Assembly (NCBI GenBank): GCA_910579485.1
Contig: CAJTVO010000001.1
Location: 1-64,000, forward strand
Direction of reading: 5' to 3'
Source of the DNA: an uncultured Oscillospiraceae bacterium
GTDB taxonomy: Bacteria > Bacillota > Clostridia > Oscillospirales > Oscillospiraceae
DNA length: 64,000 nucleotides
In this document: positions 51,368 to 59,316 of the stretch, one piece after another
How the letters are laid out: each line of letters starts with the position of its first letter
How positions within the stretch are numbered: the stretch's first letter is position 1
Made by a program: the position numbers and the translations under genes
Notes under the pieces: model-generated
Told to the model about the DNA's origin: nothing
What the model saw: only the letters and a program-made list of their open reading frames with translations
Database searches by the model: none

Positions 51368-51636
51368 GAAGGGTACACCCCCGTACCGTTACAGGCAGGA
51401 CACTGGCAGTCCTCCATCTGACCGGCGGCGTCCGGTTTTCTGATGGTCCCTTCACCTCCACAGGTCTTGCAGAGGTAGTCTTTGACGGCGTCGTTCAAAG
51501 TCTTGATTGCCCGGTCTACGTTCGCAAGCTCGGCGTCGATCTCCGCAATCTTCCGATCCGCTTCAGCTCTGATCTGCTGCTTCTGTCCATTCAGGCTGAC
51601 CCTCTTGCGGTTCAGGGCTCCGATAACATCAGCCAT
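51364..51636 (-). CDS. Coiled coil with DnaJ-like zinc finger
   Basis: A 90-residue protein. Residues 10-52 form a coiled coil; residues 55-87 carry CKTCGGEGT and CPACNGTG, the paired CxxCxGxG motif of DnaJ cysteine-rich domains. It could act as a small chaperone-like adaptor; no J domain is present. Confidence 0.7.
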   Translation of the reverse strand: MADVIGALNRKRVSLNGQKQQIRAEADRKIAEIDAELANVDRAIKTLNDAVKDYLCKTCGGEGTIRKPDAAGQMEDCQCPACNGTGVYPS

Positions 51637-51874
51637 TTTTCATCCTCTCTCGCCCGTGTATGGCGTCAATCACAGCAATGGTATTCTCTCGACCAGCAAG
51701 CGGCCTGTCCAAGCCGTTGCGCTCGTGCCAAGTCTCGGCGCATTTCGGGCAGTACAGAGCGCTTCCGTAACTGTCCCATCCATGGACAACCACGGTGCAG
51801 AGAACATTCCCGGTGCAGTACCTGAAGTACCTGGTCGCCCCGCAGTTGCTACACTGTATTTGCACGTTTCTCAC
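51629..51874 (-). CDS. Zinc-ribbon phage protein
   Basis: An 81-residue protein with CSNCGAT and CPKCAETW framing a zinc ribbon. It overlaps the previous gene by eight bases and the next by 26. Function unknown. Confidence 0.65.
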   Translation of the reverse strand: MRNVQIQCSNCGATRYFRYCTGNVLCTVVVHGWDSYGSALYCPKCAETWHERNGLDRPLAGRENTIAVIDAIHGRERMKNG

Positions 51875-52403
51875 CTCCCGCTACATGGCAACGCCTGCCA
51901 TCTTCGTACCGGTAATCATGCCCGTCGAGCCGGAAAGGGTCTTTCACCATGCCGTGGCACCGAGCCCATATCGAATTTTGGCTGATGAAGTTCTTCTTCG
52001 CCGCCTCCCTGCCGGATGCGTAGATGGCGACAACATTTCCCTTCTGGTCGATTTTCATTACAGCCTTCCTGCGGCTCCGGCAGGACAGCCTCCCACACTC
52101 GCTCTGGGGCACAAACACCAAGTTTTCTTTCGCGCAATCCAGCTTCTGCCCGTTCCGGTGGATGATAGCGTATCCAGGGCGCCGACCGCCCAAGAAGGCA
52201 TCGGCCATCAACCAAACCAGCGGGATCTCAATCGGTTTGTTCTCCAGAGATCTCATTTTCACCATGGCCCTGGATCTTCCGCCGCCCAGGTATGGTTTCA
52301 ACGTGTACCACTCGCCGTTGCTGAGCTGCTTCTGGACACACGCCTCTTCGTTGATCCGGTAGAGCCTCCGGTATCCGTTGATTTCTTTCCATGTCACCGA
52401 CAT
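51849..52403 (-). CDS. HNH homing endonuclease
   Basis: A 184-residue protein laid out as a NUMOD4-like N terminus (TWKEINGYRRLYRINEEA), an HNH_3 core (IHRNGQKLDCAKENLVFVP) and a C-terminal DNA-binding repeat (VAIYASGREAAKKNFISQNS). This domain order is typical of phage homing nucleases. GGGAGG lies just before the ATG. No intron or intein is seen around it, so it is free-standing. Confidence 0.88.
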   Translation of the reverse strand: MSVTWKEINGYRRLYRINEEACVQKQLSNGEWYTLKPYLGGGRSRAMVKMRSLENKPIEIPLVWLMADAFLGGRRPGYAIIHRNGQKLDCAKENLVFVPQSECGRLSCRSRRKAVMKIDQKGNVVAIYASGREAAKKNFISQNSIWARCHGMVKDPFRLDGHDYRYEDGRRCHVAGGEKRANTV

Positions 52404-52413
52404 CAGCCTCCCT

Positions 52414-52602
52414 TCAATCCCTCACCGGGAGCAGCGCAGACACTTCACCCCTGACGATCTCAACTCGCCCTTCCGTCACGATGGTGTAGGCGTGTGGGCC
52501 GTGCCGATTCAGGAACTCCAGAAGCGGCATCACCGCCTTGGTGAGCTCGTCGCAGAGCCTCCTATTCCTCTTCGCCGCTTTCAGCATTTCTGCCTTCTCC
52601 AT
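52414..52602 (-). CDS. Small helical phage protein
   Basis: A 62-residue protein (EKAEMLKAAKRNRRLCDELT). The ATG lies within the last 41 bases of the upstream gene, with AGGAAGGGAG ahead. No domain recognised. Confidence 0.55.
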   Translation of the reverse strand: MEKAEMLKAAKRNRRLCDELTKAVMPLLEFLNRHGPHAYTIVTEGRVEIVRGEVSALLPVRD

Positions 52603-52915
52603 CCTTTTCACTCCCTTCCTCAAACTTCTCGTTGCGGTAGTCAGCAGCTTCCTTCAGCAGCGCCATCATCTCATCCAGCCGGACGGATACCATGAACGGC
52701 CTTCCGCCTCGCACAGAGATGGACACAACACCGTTCTCAAAGCTGGCCATCATCTTGCAGTTTGCGAGGTGCTGACTTCCAACACCAACGACCTTCTTTT
52801 TCTTGACTGTGAAGTTCGTCATTTGGCACTTCGCCATCAACTCGACCCCGTCCTCCGGGTCCCCTATTGCAACCTTCGGGAGCCGCCGGATTCCTTCAGC
52901 GATCTTCTCACGCAT
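52562..52915 (-). CDS. Hypothetical phage protein
   Basis: A 117-residue protein with a strongly acidic tail (EGSEKDGEGRNAESGEEE). GGAGGG lies six bases before the ATG. It overlaps the MazG-like gene by 52 bases, an unusually long overlap. Confidence 0.6.
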   Translation of the reverse strand: MREKIAEGIRRLPKVAIGDPEDGVELMAKCQMTNFTVKKKKVVGVGSQHLANCKMMASFENGVVSISVRGGRPFMVSVRLDEMMALLKEAADYRNEKFEEGSEKDGEGRNAESGEEE

Positions 52916-53211
52916 TCTTTTCCCTCCAATCTTCTCTGCAATCGGGCCAGCTTTGCGGTCCGGTACTGGCAAACCTCGTCCTCGATTTCCAGTATGAGCT
53001 TCAACTGTTCGAGCATGATCTCCACATCGGCGATCTCATCAGCGATGGCGTCTCGGTTGTCCTTTCCCCGCCACATCTTACAGATTTCCTTCTGAAGCTC
53101 AGACATCTCCTCCAGGACCATCTTCGTCTGGGCCTCATTTCCCCACTTGGTGACGGCCCATTGGAGAATGTCTCTCTCGTGCATCATATCCTGGTACTCC
53201 TTTCCTTCCAT
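52864..53211 (-). CDS. MazG-like protein
   Basis: A 115-residue protein. WGNEAQTKMVLEEMSELQKE and DEIADVEIMLEQL match the MazG/dUTPase-like all-alpha pyrophosphohydrolase core with its EExxE and ExxD metal ligands. Phage MazG proteins cut nucleoside triphosphates or alarmone-type signals. The start lies inside the zinc-ribbon gene above. Confidence 0.8.
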   Translation of the reverse strand: MEGKEYQDMMHERDILQWAVTKWGNEAQTKMVLEEMSELQKEICKMWRGKDNRDAIADEIADVEIMLEQLKLILEIEDEVCQYRTAKLARLQRRLEGKECVRRSLKESGGSRRLQ

Positions 53212-53435
53212 TGCTTCCTGAGAGTGCTCATGCGGCAGATGACCTTCCTGCAATTCTGGCAGTAAGCCATGTCCCCGCCGGATTGCCCCTCCGCGTTGTC
53301 GTACATCTCCCCGTTTTCCTGCTCTTCCATGTTGAACCCGCAACGCCACGGAATGCGGTACAGGGTGGTCTTCGTAAAGATCCCCTCGGTGCTCCCGCAA
53401 TGCGGGCAGCAGATGATCGGTTTCCGATTGCTCAT
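53184..53435 (-). CDS. Zinc-ribbon phage protein
   Basis: An 83-residue protein with CPHCGS near residue 10 and CQNCRK near residue 61. GGAGG lies six bases before the ATG. It overlaps the MazG-like gene by 28 bases in a different frame. Confidence 0.68.
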   Translation of the reverse strand: MSNRKPIICCPHCGSTEGIFTKTTLYRIPWRCGFNMEEQENGEMYDNAEGQSGGDMAYCQNCRKVICRMSTLRKQWKERSTRI

Positions 53436-53445
53436 CCCGCACCTC

Positions 53446-53883
53446 CTACTTAGCATAGAAGCACCAGAAGGGCCGAATCGTGATAATGCAGCGCCTCCCG
53501 TTTTTGATCCGCTCCTGCTCAGCCCATCTGCTCCCGCCCGATTCTTGAAGCAGGAACCCGATATGGTGCGACCCATCCAGCTCCGCGTTCTCATCAAATG
53601 GCCTTGGTGCTTTTTCAATCCACTGCCGAACGACCGGGCCGATGATTTTCGGGTCGTAGTCGAATGGGTACTCAGACCAGCCGTCTGGCGGCACCTCGTC
53701 GTGTAGAGCCCAGCCGATGCAATAGCGGCCATCATCGGAGATTTGATACACACACTTCGCAGGTTTTTCTCTCCTCATGAAGCATTCATTCTGGTCGGAA
53801 TATCTCATCGCAAACTCAATGGCCGCTTCAAGCTGCCGCATATCCCCGCTGATTTCAAGCACTTGATTCGATGAAAACATCAT
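53446..53883 (-). CDS. Hypothetical phage protein
   Basis: A 145-residue protein (VLEISGDMRQLEAAIEFAMR, then YCIGWALHDEVPPDGWSEYP) with a pattern seen in many phage early proteins of unknown role. It ends with TAG. The ATG overlaps the preceding stop. Confidence 0.62.
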   Translation of the reverse strand: MMFSSNQVLEISGDMRQLEAAIEFAMRYSDQNECFMRREKPAKCVYQISDDGRYCIGWALHDEVPPDGWSEYPFDYDPKIIGPVVRQWIEKAPRPFDENAELDGSHHIGFLLQESGGSRWAEQERIKNGRRCIITIRPFWCFYAK

Positions 53884-54074
53884 ACCCTATCGGCCTCCCT
53901 CAGCTTGCCGGACAGCATCCGGGTGGTCTTGATGCCGTGGTCGTAGAACTGGGGGAGGTATCGCTTTTCCATCGTCTGCCAGACAGCCATGGACCCCCGC
54001 CATGCGTTGTGGACCTCTCCCGCAAGGTGGGCGTTCCCATCCTTCCCAAAGGCATAAATCTCGGTGTAGCTCAC
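53880..54074 (-). CDS. Small phage protein of unknown function
   Basis: A 64-residue protein (EIYAFGKDGNAHLAGEVHNA), linked by four-base overlaps to both neighbours. The AWRGSMAVWQTMEKRYLP middle is reminiscent of a conserved phage module. Function unknown. Confidence 0.6.
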   Translation of the reverse strand: MSYTEIYAFGKDGNAHLAGEVHNAWRGSMAVWQTMEKRYLPQFYDHGIKTTRMLSGKLREADRV

Positions 54075-54673
54075 TTCTCTCCCTCCGTTTCGTCCAGATA
54101 GGTCGCCTGAAGATCCGCGATGTGGGTCAGCACCGCCAACGGGAACTTCTCGAAGGCATTGCCCACCGAATAGCCCCCGCCCTTGAACTCGGTATCAGAG
54201 AATCCCATGTGCCAGCGGATGGCCATAGCCTCCTCACGGCTCAATTTCATGAAGCCGGAAATGATGTAGACCGACTTCTCGCCGTGGCCGTAGGGAAGCT
54301 GGTCATTTACGACGTAGAACGGATACTTCTCCCACTGGCCCTGCCCGTTCTTCCGGTTCCGCATTTCCACACCGTAGAAGTTGGCCTTGCAGATGTCGTG
54401 CAGGAGCCCGCAAATCGTGATCGTCTCCAGCTCTTCCGCCGTCGGGAAATACTCAACCGGAGCGCCCGGCTCCGTTTTTTCGGCCTTATACAGCCGCAGG
54501 AGCCGCTCAAAAACATGGATGCTGTGTTCCACCAGCCCGCCGGGCCGGGCCAGATGGAAGCGGGTGCTGGCCGGGGCCTCGAAGAAGTCAGTGGACTCCA
54601 GCCACGCCAGGAGCTTGTCCGCCCCAAGCCGGGAAACATTCTGCCGGTAGATTTCCAAGAATTTGTCTTTCAT
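54071..54673 (-). CDS. HD-domain phosphohydrolase
   Basis: A 200-residue protein. GGLVEHSIHVFERL supplies the first His, LLHDICKAN the HD pair, and LPYGHGEKSV with RWHMG and ADLQATYLD later ligands, giving a complete HD metal site. Likely a nucleotide or RNA phosphohydrolase. Its ATG is followed 13 bases downstream of a small membrane protein gene. Confidence 0.85.
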   Translation of the reverse strand: MKDKFLEIYRQNVSRLGADKLLAWLESTDFFEAPASTRFHLARPGGLVEHSIHVFERLLRLYKAEKTEPGAPVEYFPTAEELETITICGLLHDICKANFYGVEMRNRKNGQGQWEKYPFYVVNDQLPYGHGEKSVYIISGFMKLSREEAMAIRWHMGFSDTEFKGGGYSVGNAFEKFPLAVLTHIADLQATYLDETEGEK

Positions 54674-54686
54674 TTCGCTTTCCTCC

Positions 54687-54839
54687 TCAGTGATTCGTCA
54701 CCACCCAGGACGCCAAAAACAGCACCCCAGATGTCGCAAACAAGGCTACAAAGCCCTTCTGCCTGTCCTTGCCGTCGGCGATTGCGCCAAGAGCCGAGAT
54801 AGCGCATACCGCCAACAGCAAAATTCTAAAGCCCAACAC
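54687..54839 (-). CDS. 50-residue membrane protein
   Basis: A short frame with two hydrophobic segments (LGFRILLLAVCAISALGAI and FVALFATSGVLFLASWV) separated by a charged DGKDRQKG loop. GTG start with GGGAGGA about eight bases upstream. It lies between the HD and PP-loop genes. Function unknown. Confidence 0.68.
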   Translation of the reverse strand: MLGFRILLLAVCAISALGAIADGKDRQKGFVALFATSGVLFLASWVVTNH

Positions 54840-54841
54840 GA

Positions 54842-55786
54842 CTATTCCTCCCTTCTAAGTGTCGCCTTGGCGTAGCCTCCCAGAATGATTCGCTTTGCAT
54901 CGTCTGCACTAAATTGGTACGCATCCTCGCCGGCGTCGAATTGGTCGAAGTAATCCTCGCTAAATAGGCTGATCTGCCGATCATCTGCGGCGGCGGTGCA
55001 ATCTTTCTCGGCTCCGTATATGTACCAATCCATAACATCGTATTTGTTCTTCCACCTATCGAAGCTCCGCCCTTCCAGCATTCGCTCGAACGCCCACAGG
55101 TACGCTTTCTCGAATTGCGGCCACCGCTTGAACTCGGCGGCAATCTTCTCGGATGATGCCAGAGGGCATCCTACGCACCCAATTCTGGTCATTCCCTCGT
55201 CATACAGCCGACAGTACGGGATCTTCTCAGCCCGGATGAAATCCCACACCTGCTCGTCTGTCCAGTTGACGATTGGATGGAAGAAGTTCACGCCTTTGTC
55301 CGCTTGGCAGGTTTCGTACTTTGACCGGCTTTTCCGGCGGGGGCTTTCAGCCTTTCGGACTCCGGTTACAGTAACGATCCCGTCTCCTCTCCCGCACACG
55401 TTCCGCTCTTTGAACTCTTGGCAACAGTACCGGCATATCCGAGTCGGTGGGAAGCCCTTCTTAATGATGAGTTGATACATCGAAATGCGGGGGGACTCCA
55501 CAATCACATCCTTGTGCTCCGCCTTGATGAACTCCAACAGCTCCAGCGGGTCGACTGAAGTTTTACTGAACCGGGCCGTGTACGGAACTCTCGCCATGTC
55601 GAGCAAGCGTTTTATCACCACGCTGTCTTTCCCACCAGAAAACCGGAGGCAAATGTGACTGTGTTCCGCAATCGCCCGGATTTCCTTAATCGCCCTGTGG
55701 ACAAAGTCCTCTGTCCCAAACAGCGTGTGCTCCACGAGAGAGCTACCCTCATAGGCCGACGCTCTGTTCTCCACTGCTGGTTTCAT
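54842..55786 (-). CDS. PP-loop ATPase, PAPS reductase-like (copy 2)
   Basis: A 314-residue protein with SGGKDSVV (50-57) and the PAPS-reductase fold. Cysteines in CRYCCQEF, VCGRGDG and GCVGCPLA could bind a 4Fe-4S cluster, as in assimilatory reductases and DndC-like sulfur enzymes. The WTDEQVWDFI and PYCRLYDEG segments are typical of CysH relatives. It could act on sulfur donors or nucleotides; no dnd partner genes are present. Confidence 0.85.
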   Translation of the reverse strand: MKPAVENRASAYEGSSLVEHTLFGTEDFVHRAIKEIRAIAEHSHICLRFSGGKDSVVIKRLLDMARVPYTARFSKTSVDPLELLEFIKAEHKDVIVESPRISMYQLIIKKGFPPTRICRYCCQEFKERNVCGRGDGIVTVTGVRKAESPRRKSRSKYETCQADKGVNFFHPIVNWTDEQVWDFIRAEKIPYCRLYDEGMTRIGCVGCPLASSEKIAAEFKRWPQFEKAYLWAFERMLEGRSFDRWKNKYDVMDWYIYGAEKDCTAAADDRQISLFSEDYFDQFDAGEDAYQFSADDAKRIILGGYAKATLRREE

Positions 55787-56061
55787 TTTTGCCCCAACTC
55801 CCTCTGGGATGCGAAGTACCCTTTCAGTGCGTTATCCTCGATCATCTGGACAACCGACGCCGGCAGTTGGATAAGCATAGAATTGCAGGAAAACCGTTCG
55901 TCTTCGGGGTATGTGTCCAGCACGGCCGCAAATTTCTCGGCCATTTTGTCACCATCCATGTTTGCCGCAGGATCTACCGCCTCGAAAGCATGGTAGATTC
56001 CGCTCTCGCACTTCTGGTAGGCATAATACAGTTCGACTTGATAGGGTCCGTGGTCGTTCAT
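55783..56061 (-). CDS. Acidic phage protein of unknown function
   Basis: A 92-residue acidic protein coupled by four-base overlaps on both sides to the PP-loop gene and the next unknown. No motif recognised. Confidence 0.6.
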   Translation of the reverse strand: MNDHGPYQVELYYAYQKCESGIYHAFEAVDPAANMDGDKMAEKFAAVLDTYPEDERFSCNSMLIQLPASVVQMIEDNALKGYFASQRELGQK

Positions 56062-56435
56062 TCGACAGGCTCCTCCTTCCAGGCCGCAAGTGCGTCTCTA
56101 CAATGAACCCTTGCGCCCCTCAAACACTCTATTGGTTTTACTGCATACAAGGGCGTGCTTCGCATCGAAGAAGTCATCAGACAGCTCTTGCAAAGGTTTT
56201 CTCCCGCTATTTCTCGCAACTCTTCATCCGTCTTTCCGCTGTAATACTCCCCGTTGGTGAGCCGCTTGGCGATATAGGCCACGCCACGGTCAACGTATAT
56301 CTGAGACAGCTTGAGAGGCCAGCTCATGCACCATCCCTTGTGATACGTCTTCCCATTTACGATGAACCACTCGTGTTCCAGGAACTCGGCTACGCTTACG
56401 ACCTGCGTCCCTTTTTTGAATTTCCTCTTTCCCAT
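56058..56435 (-). CDS. Basic phage protein of unknown function
   Basis: A 125-residue protein, basic at the start (GKRKFKKGTQVVSV) with several cysteines near the end. No domain recognised. Confidence 0.58.
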   Translation of the reverse strand: MGKRKFKKGTQVVSVAEFLEHEWFIVNGKTYHKGWCMSWPLKLSQIYVDRGVAYIAKRLTNGEYYSGKTDEELREIAGENLCKSCLMTSSMRSTPLYAVKPIECLRGARVHCRDALAAWKEEPVE

Positions 56436-56444
56436 AGCTGTCTC

Positions 56445-56567
56445 TTAGATGATCTTGTTGAAATCGAACGCAGGCACCATCTTCCCGTCGCAGTCCTCCT
56501 TCTTCGTAAACAGCGGCAGGGCGGTGATTCCCTTCATCTTTATTATGTTCTTCACATGATTCGGCAT
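56445..56567 (-). pseudogene. Truncated DUF1281-like fragment
   Basis: A 40-codon frame, MPNHVKNIIKMKGITALPLF ... VPAFDFNKII, ending in TAA. The opening and the FDFNKII end match the N-terminal part of the Api92/DUF1281 phage family, whose members continue for over a hundred residues after this point. GAGGAGAAAAAAT precedes the ATG. It is probably a broken relic. Confidence 0.5.
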
Positions 56568-56578
56568 ATTTTTTCTCC

Positions 56579-57469
56579 TCAAAATCCATTCCAGACTTGC
56601 TGGCTATGGTACTCAAAACACTCAGCGTCACAGCAATCCTCATCGGTCAGATCCTCCAACCGCTTCCTGCTCCGGGATATGAACAGGTCGGAGTCCATCG
56701 GAGGTTTCGGATTGTTGTCGCACAAGAGCTCGTCCACCCCGAGGAGCTGCCGGTACACCTCCGGCTCGTTCTCCTTCAGGTACTTAAAGAAGTAGTTCTT
56801 ATGGAACGGGCAGAACGCACAGGCAGAAGCCTTTGTATCCAGCCCCCACACGTCCTTGATGTAGGCGTAGTTATCGGCCCGGACCAGCTCCATGTCAACC
56901 AAAGGGAACCGATTCACGAACATCGGATTCGGACTCTCCTTGCACCGGCGCTTTTCCTCGAAGCTGAACCCCATGTGCATCTCATGGGCCTTTTTGTCCT
57001 CATCTCTGAGCCGCTGGCCCTTCTTATAGCCCAAGACCTCCCAGCGGATGAACTTCGAGATTTGCTTGACCTTGTAGTCGATTGTGCAGTTCCTCGGCAT
57101 TCTCGACTTGTGGCCATCATCGCCAAGTGTCCACCACGGGATGCTGACTACTCGCTTCTTGCCGAAATTCCTCATCAGGTCCTGGTAGAGCGGGGTGTTG
57201 AGCTGCTTATACCGGATACCGGCGGTTTCACAAGCATCACGGACGAAGTCTGCCTGCTTTTTCACCCAAGGAGGCTCAAACCCCAGGTCACAGAAGATGA
57301 CCAAGTCATAGATTGGGACCTCCGGGTACTGGACGGGCCGACCTTTGCTGACCGCCCAAGCATTCTCACAGCTCATCAGTGCCAGTGCTGTCGACTGCAT
57401 CCCGGCTCCGAAGGACAGTATCTTCAGACCGTGCCATTCCACCGGTTTCCCGTTCAGTTCCACCGTCAA
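56579..57469 (-). CDS. PP-loop ATPase, PAPS reductase-like (copy 3)
   Basis: A 296-residue protein with SFGAGMQSTALAL (19-31), a variant PP-loop typical of phage and actinobacterial adenine-nucleotide alpha-hydrolases. Later marks are the CTIDYKVKQI segment and the cysteine pair CAFCPFHKN. It starts at TTG coupled to the upstream stop, with AGGAGGG ahead. Together with 49512 and 54842 it makes three unlike members of this superfamily in 8 kb. Confidence 0.82.
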   Translation of the reverse strand: MTVELNGKPVEWHGLKILSFGAGMQSTALALMSCENAWAVSKGRPVQYPEVPIYDLVIFCDLGFEPPWVKKQADFVRDACETAGIRYKQLNTPLYQDLMRNFGKKRVVSIPWWTLGDDGHKSRMPRNCTIDYKVKQISKFIRWEVLGYKKGQRLRDEDKKAHEMHMGFSFEEKRRCKESPNPMFVNRFPLVDMELVRADNYAYIKDVWGLDTKASACAFCPFHKNYFFKYLKENEPEVYRQLLGVDELLCDNNPKPPMDSDLFISRSRKRLEDLTDEDCCDAECFEYHSQQVWNGF

Positions 57470-57789
57470 CTCACCCTCCTGAAAAAAACTGAGTTAAACT
57501 TCTTCCCAGGGAACTCCCTCAGCTTAATCTCGCTGCGCCAACCGCCGATCTCGACGCTTTCGACCTCGTAGGCTGTACCTGCCCCCAAGATTTTCCTGGC
57601 CTCCTCACGCTCATGTTCACGGCCATTGTCCGGGAAGGCGAACTCAACCTTGCAGCCTCGCTCGCAGTAGGTCGGCTCCTCCTTGTCATCAGCGCACTCA
57701 GCGCACGGCCACTTGCTTCCGTAATAAAGGAAAACTCCCTCCAGTTCCCGCCCGCACCTCGGGCATACCGGCTTTCCTCCATAAAGCAT
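57466..57789 (-). CDS. Zinc-ribbon phage protein
   Basis: A 107-residue protein with CPRCGRE, CAECAD and YCERGC in the first half; the rest is mixed. The chosen ATG follows GAGGAAAGCA. It is the first gene downstream of the repeated class 2 element at 57829-57848, so it may be driven from there. Confidence 0.68.
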   Translation of the reverse strand: MLYGGKPVCPRCGRELEGVFLYYGSKWPCAECADDKEEPTYCERGCKVEFAFPDNGREHEREEARKILGAGTAYEVESVEIGGWRSEIKLREFPGKKFNSVFFRRVS

Positions 57790-57827
57790 TGCTTTCCTCA
57801 CTTTCTGGCGTCTTGTCTGGCTTTTTT

Positions 57828-57857
57828 CTGATAGCCAATCGGAAACGCTTGTGTAAA
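57828..57857 (-). promoter_or_regulatory. Promoter-like repeat element (class 2 site)
   Basis: The 20-bp block at 57829-57848 is identical to 34073-34092. On the minus strand TTTACA (57857-57852) or TTACAC lies 17-18 bp from TATCAG (57833-57828). The block forms the spacer and -10. Its function as a promoter or operator is an inference. Confidence 0.5.
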
Positions 57858-57858
57858 A

Positions 57859-58074
57859 TTATACGCCGTCCTGGCGGTTCTCGCTTCTGGTGCTGCTTTT
57901 GTCCAGCTCCATGAGCCTGTAGAACAGGCTCACCGGTATCTGGATGCTTTCCATCTTCGCTTTGACGTGCGGCTTCCAATCCAGGGTGCCGGCCTTCACT
58001 CCCTCGTAGTCTGCCTCATCTGAGATCTGTCCGATAAAGCCTGTCCGGTCGTGGATTGCTTTCACTTTACTCAT
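57859..58074 (-). CDS. Small phage protein of unknown function
   Basis: A 71-residue protein (SKVKAIHDRTGFIGQISDEA, then VKAGTLDWKPHVKAKME). The ATG overlaps the preceding stop by eight bases. No motif recognised. Confidence 0.58.
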   Translation of the reverse strand: MSKVKAIHDRTGFIGQISDEADYEGVKAGTLDWKPHVKAKMESIQIPVSLFYRLMELDKSSTRSENRQDGV

Positions 58075-58633
58075 GGGCACCGCCTCTCCACCATGCGGGT
58101 TCCTGTTTCGTCACCCTTTTCCCGCAACGGGGACAGAACTGATAGAGTCCACTGCGTTCGTAGTCCTCGGCTTGCTGCACAGCAGATCCGCAGTAAGAGC
58201 ACTCCTTCCAGTTGCTCCACTTCATCTCTTTCCAGTGTGGCTCAACCACAGGCTCTCCGGTTTCATCGAGGCCGAACTCCTCATCGAAGATGTCTTCGTC
58301 ATACGGATCGCAGGCGCCGGAGCAGATGCACTCACCGTTGTAGAACACCCAGTACCACATCCCATCTGGTTTCTCAACCATCTTCCGCCATGCGTCCATG
58401 AAAAGCTTGGCCGAATCGAACGTATACCACGTCCGAACGGTGCTCTCCTCAATGCCCTCAACGAACCGCTCCCGGTCCTTGCTGGGATCACTGTCATCTG
58501 CAAAGGCCATGATGACAAGACCATTCACCTTCACAGCGTCTCCGCAGTTTCGGCAGATGAGGGACAGCCCTTCACCATCCCTGGTTACGTTCCTGGAAAA
58601 TACGCCCCCGCACTTCGGGCACTTCGTATCCAT
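58067..58633 (-). CDS. Protein with N- and C-terminal zinc ribbons
   Basis: A 188-residue protein. CPKCGGV/CRNCGD form a ribbon at the start and CSYCGS/CPRCGK one at the end; an acidic middle lies between. Such double-ribbon proteins are frequent in this element. Function unknown. Confidence 0.68.
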   Translation of the reverse strand: MDTKCPKCGGVFSRNVTRDGEGLSLICRNCGDAVKVNGLVIMAFADDSDPSKDRERFVEGIEESTVRTWYTFDSAKLFMDAWRKMVEKPDGMWYWVFYNGECICSGACDPYDEDIFDEEFGLDETGEPVVEPHWKEMKWSNWKECSYCGSAVQQAEDYERSGLYQFCPRCGKRVTKQEPAWWRGGAHE

Positions 58634-58650
58634 TCCGTTTTCACTCCTAT

Positions 58651-59316
58651 CTACTCAAATCTGATGTAATAGAAACCGGTGTACTCATCGACTTCGCTGT
58701 TTCTTACGTCCTCCTCCGGGTCATAATGCCCAGTCTGCACGGTTATGGAAGATAGCCCCTGGAGCACATCTTCCATAAAGTTTGCCAAAACCTCGCACTC
58801 GGCCTCCGACGGACACAGTATTTCAGCCCTATCCGTCCAAAACCCCGAATCGTTGTCAACAAGGTCGCTCCTCGGTTCTTTGGGCAGCGCCCACAGCAGA
58901 TCTTTGAGGAGCCTGTCGATGCGGTCAGTGGCGTCCACTCCCTGCAACGTGTCGTCCAAGAGGCGTATGTACCCGCTCAGCCCGTTTTTAATCTGGTATT
59001 CAACCTCTTTCTCGTCGGATGCTGTGAAGCAGTACCGCGCCGTCGTGAAACCCTTCTTGCTGATCCACCAGCCCACCTTTCTGGTAAACGCATCCTGAAC
59101 GGGCGTCAGGGTATAATCGCCGAACATCCGGCCGTTTTCTGCCAGAGAGCACTTCCTCAAGGCACCCAGCTCATCGCTCTGCTTCTGGAGAAGGTCATCT
59201 CTGATTTCAACCTTGCGGATGAGCCGGTCGTATGCCAGCGCAATGTCGCACGGGTTTTCTCCGTAACACTCATTCCGGCAGGTCTTCTTGTGCGGGCAGG
59301 CTTTGCATTTCGCCAT
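58651..59316 (-). CDS. Cysteine-rich-headed phage protein
   Basis: A 221-residue protein. The first 24 residues hold CKACPHKKTC and CYGENPC; the remainder is acidic without recognisable domains (WWISKKGFTTARYC in the middle). It ends with TAG. ATG overlaps the preceding gene by one base. Confidence 0.6.
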   Translation of the reverse strand: MAKCKACPHKKTCRNECYGENPCDIALAYDRLIRKVEIRDDLLQKQSDELGALRKCSLAENGRMFGDYTLTPVQDAFTRKVGWWISKKGFTTARYCFTASDEKEVEYQIKNGLSGYIRLLDDTLQGVDATDRIDRLLKDLLWALPKEPRSDLVDNDSGFWTDRAEILCPSEAECEVLANFMEDVLQGLSSITVQTGHYDPEEDVRNSEVDEYTGFYYIRFE

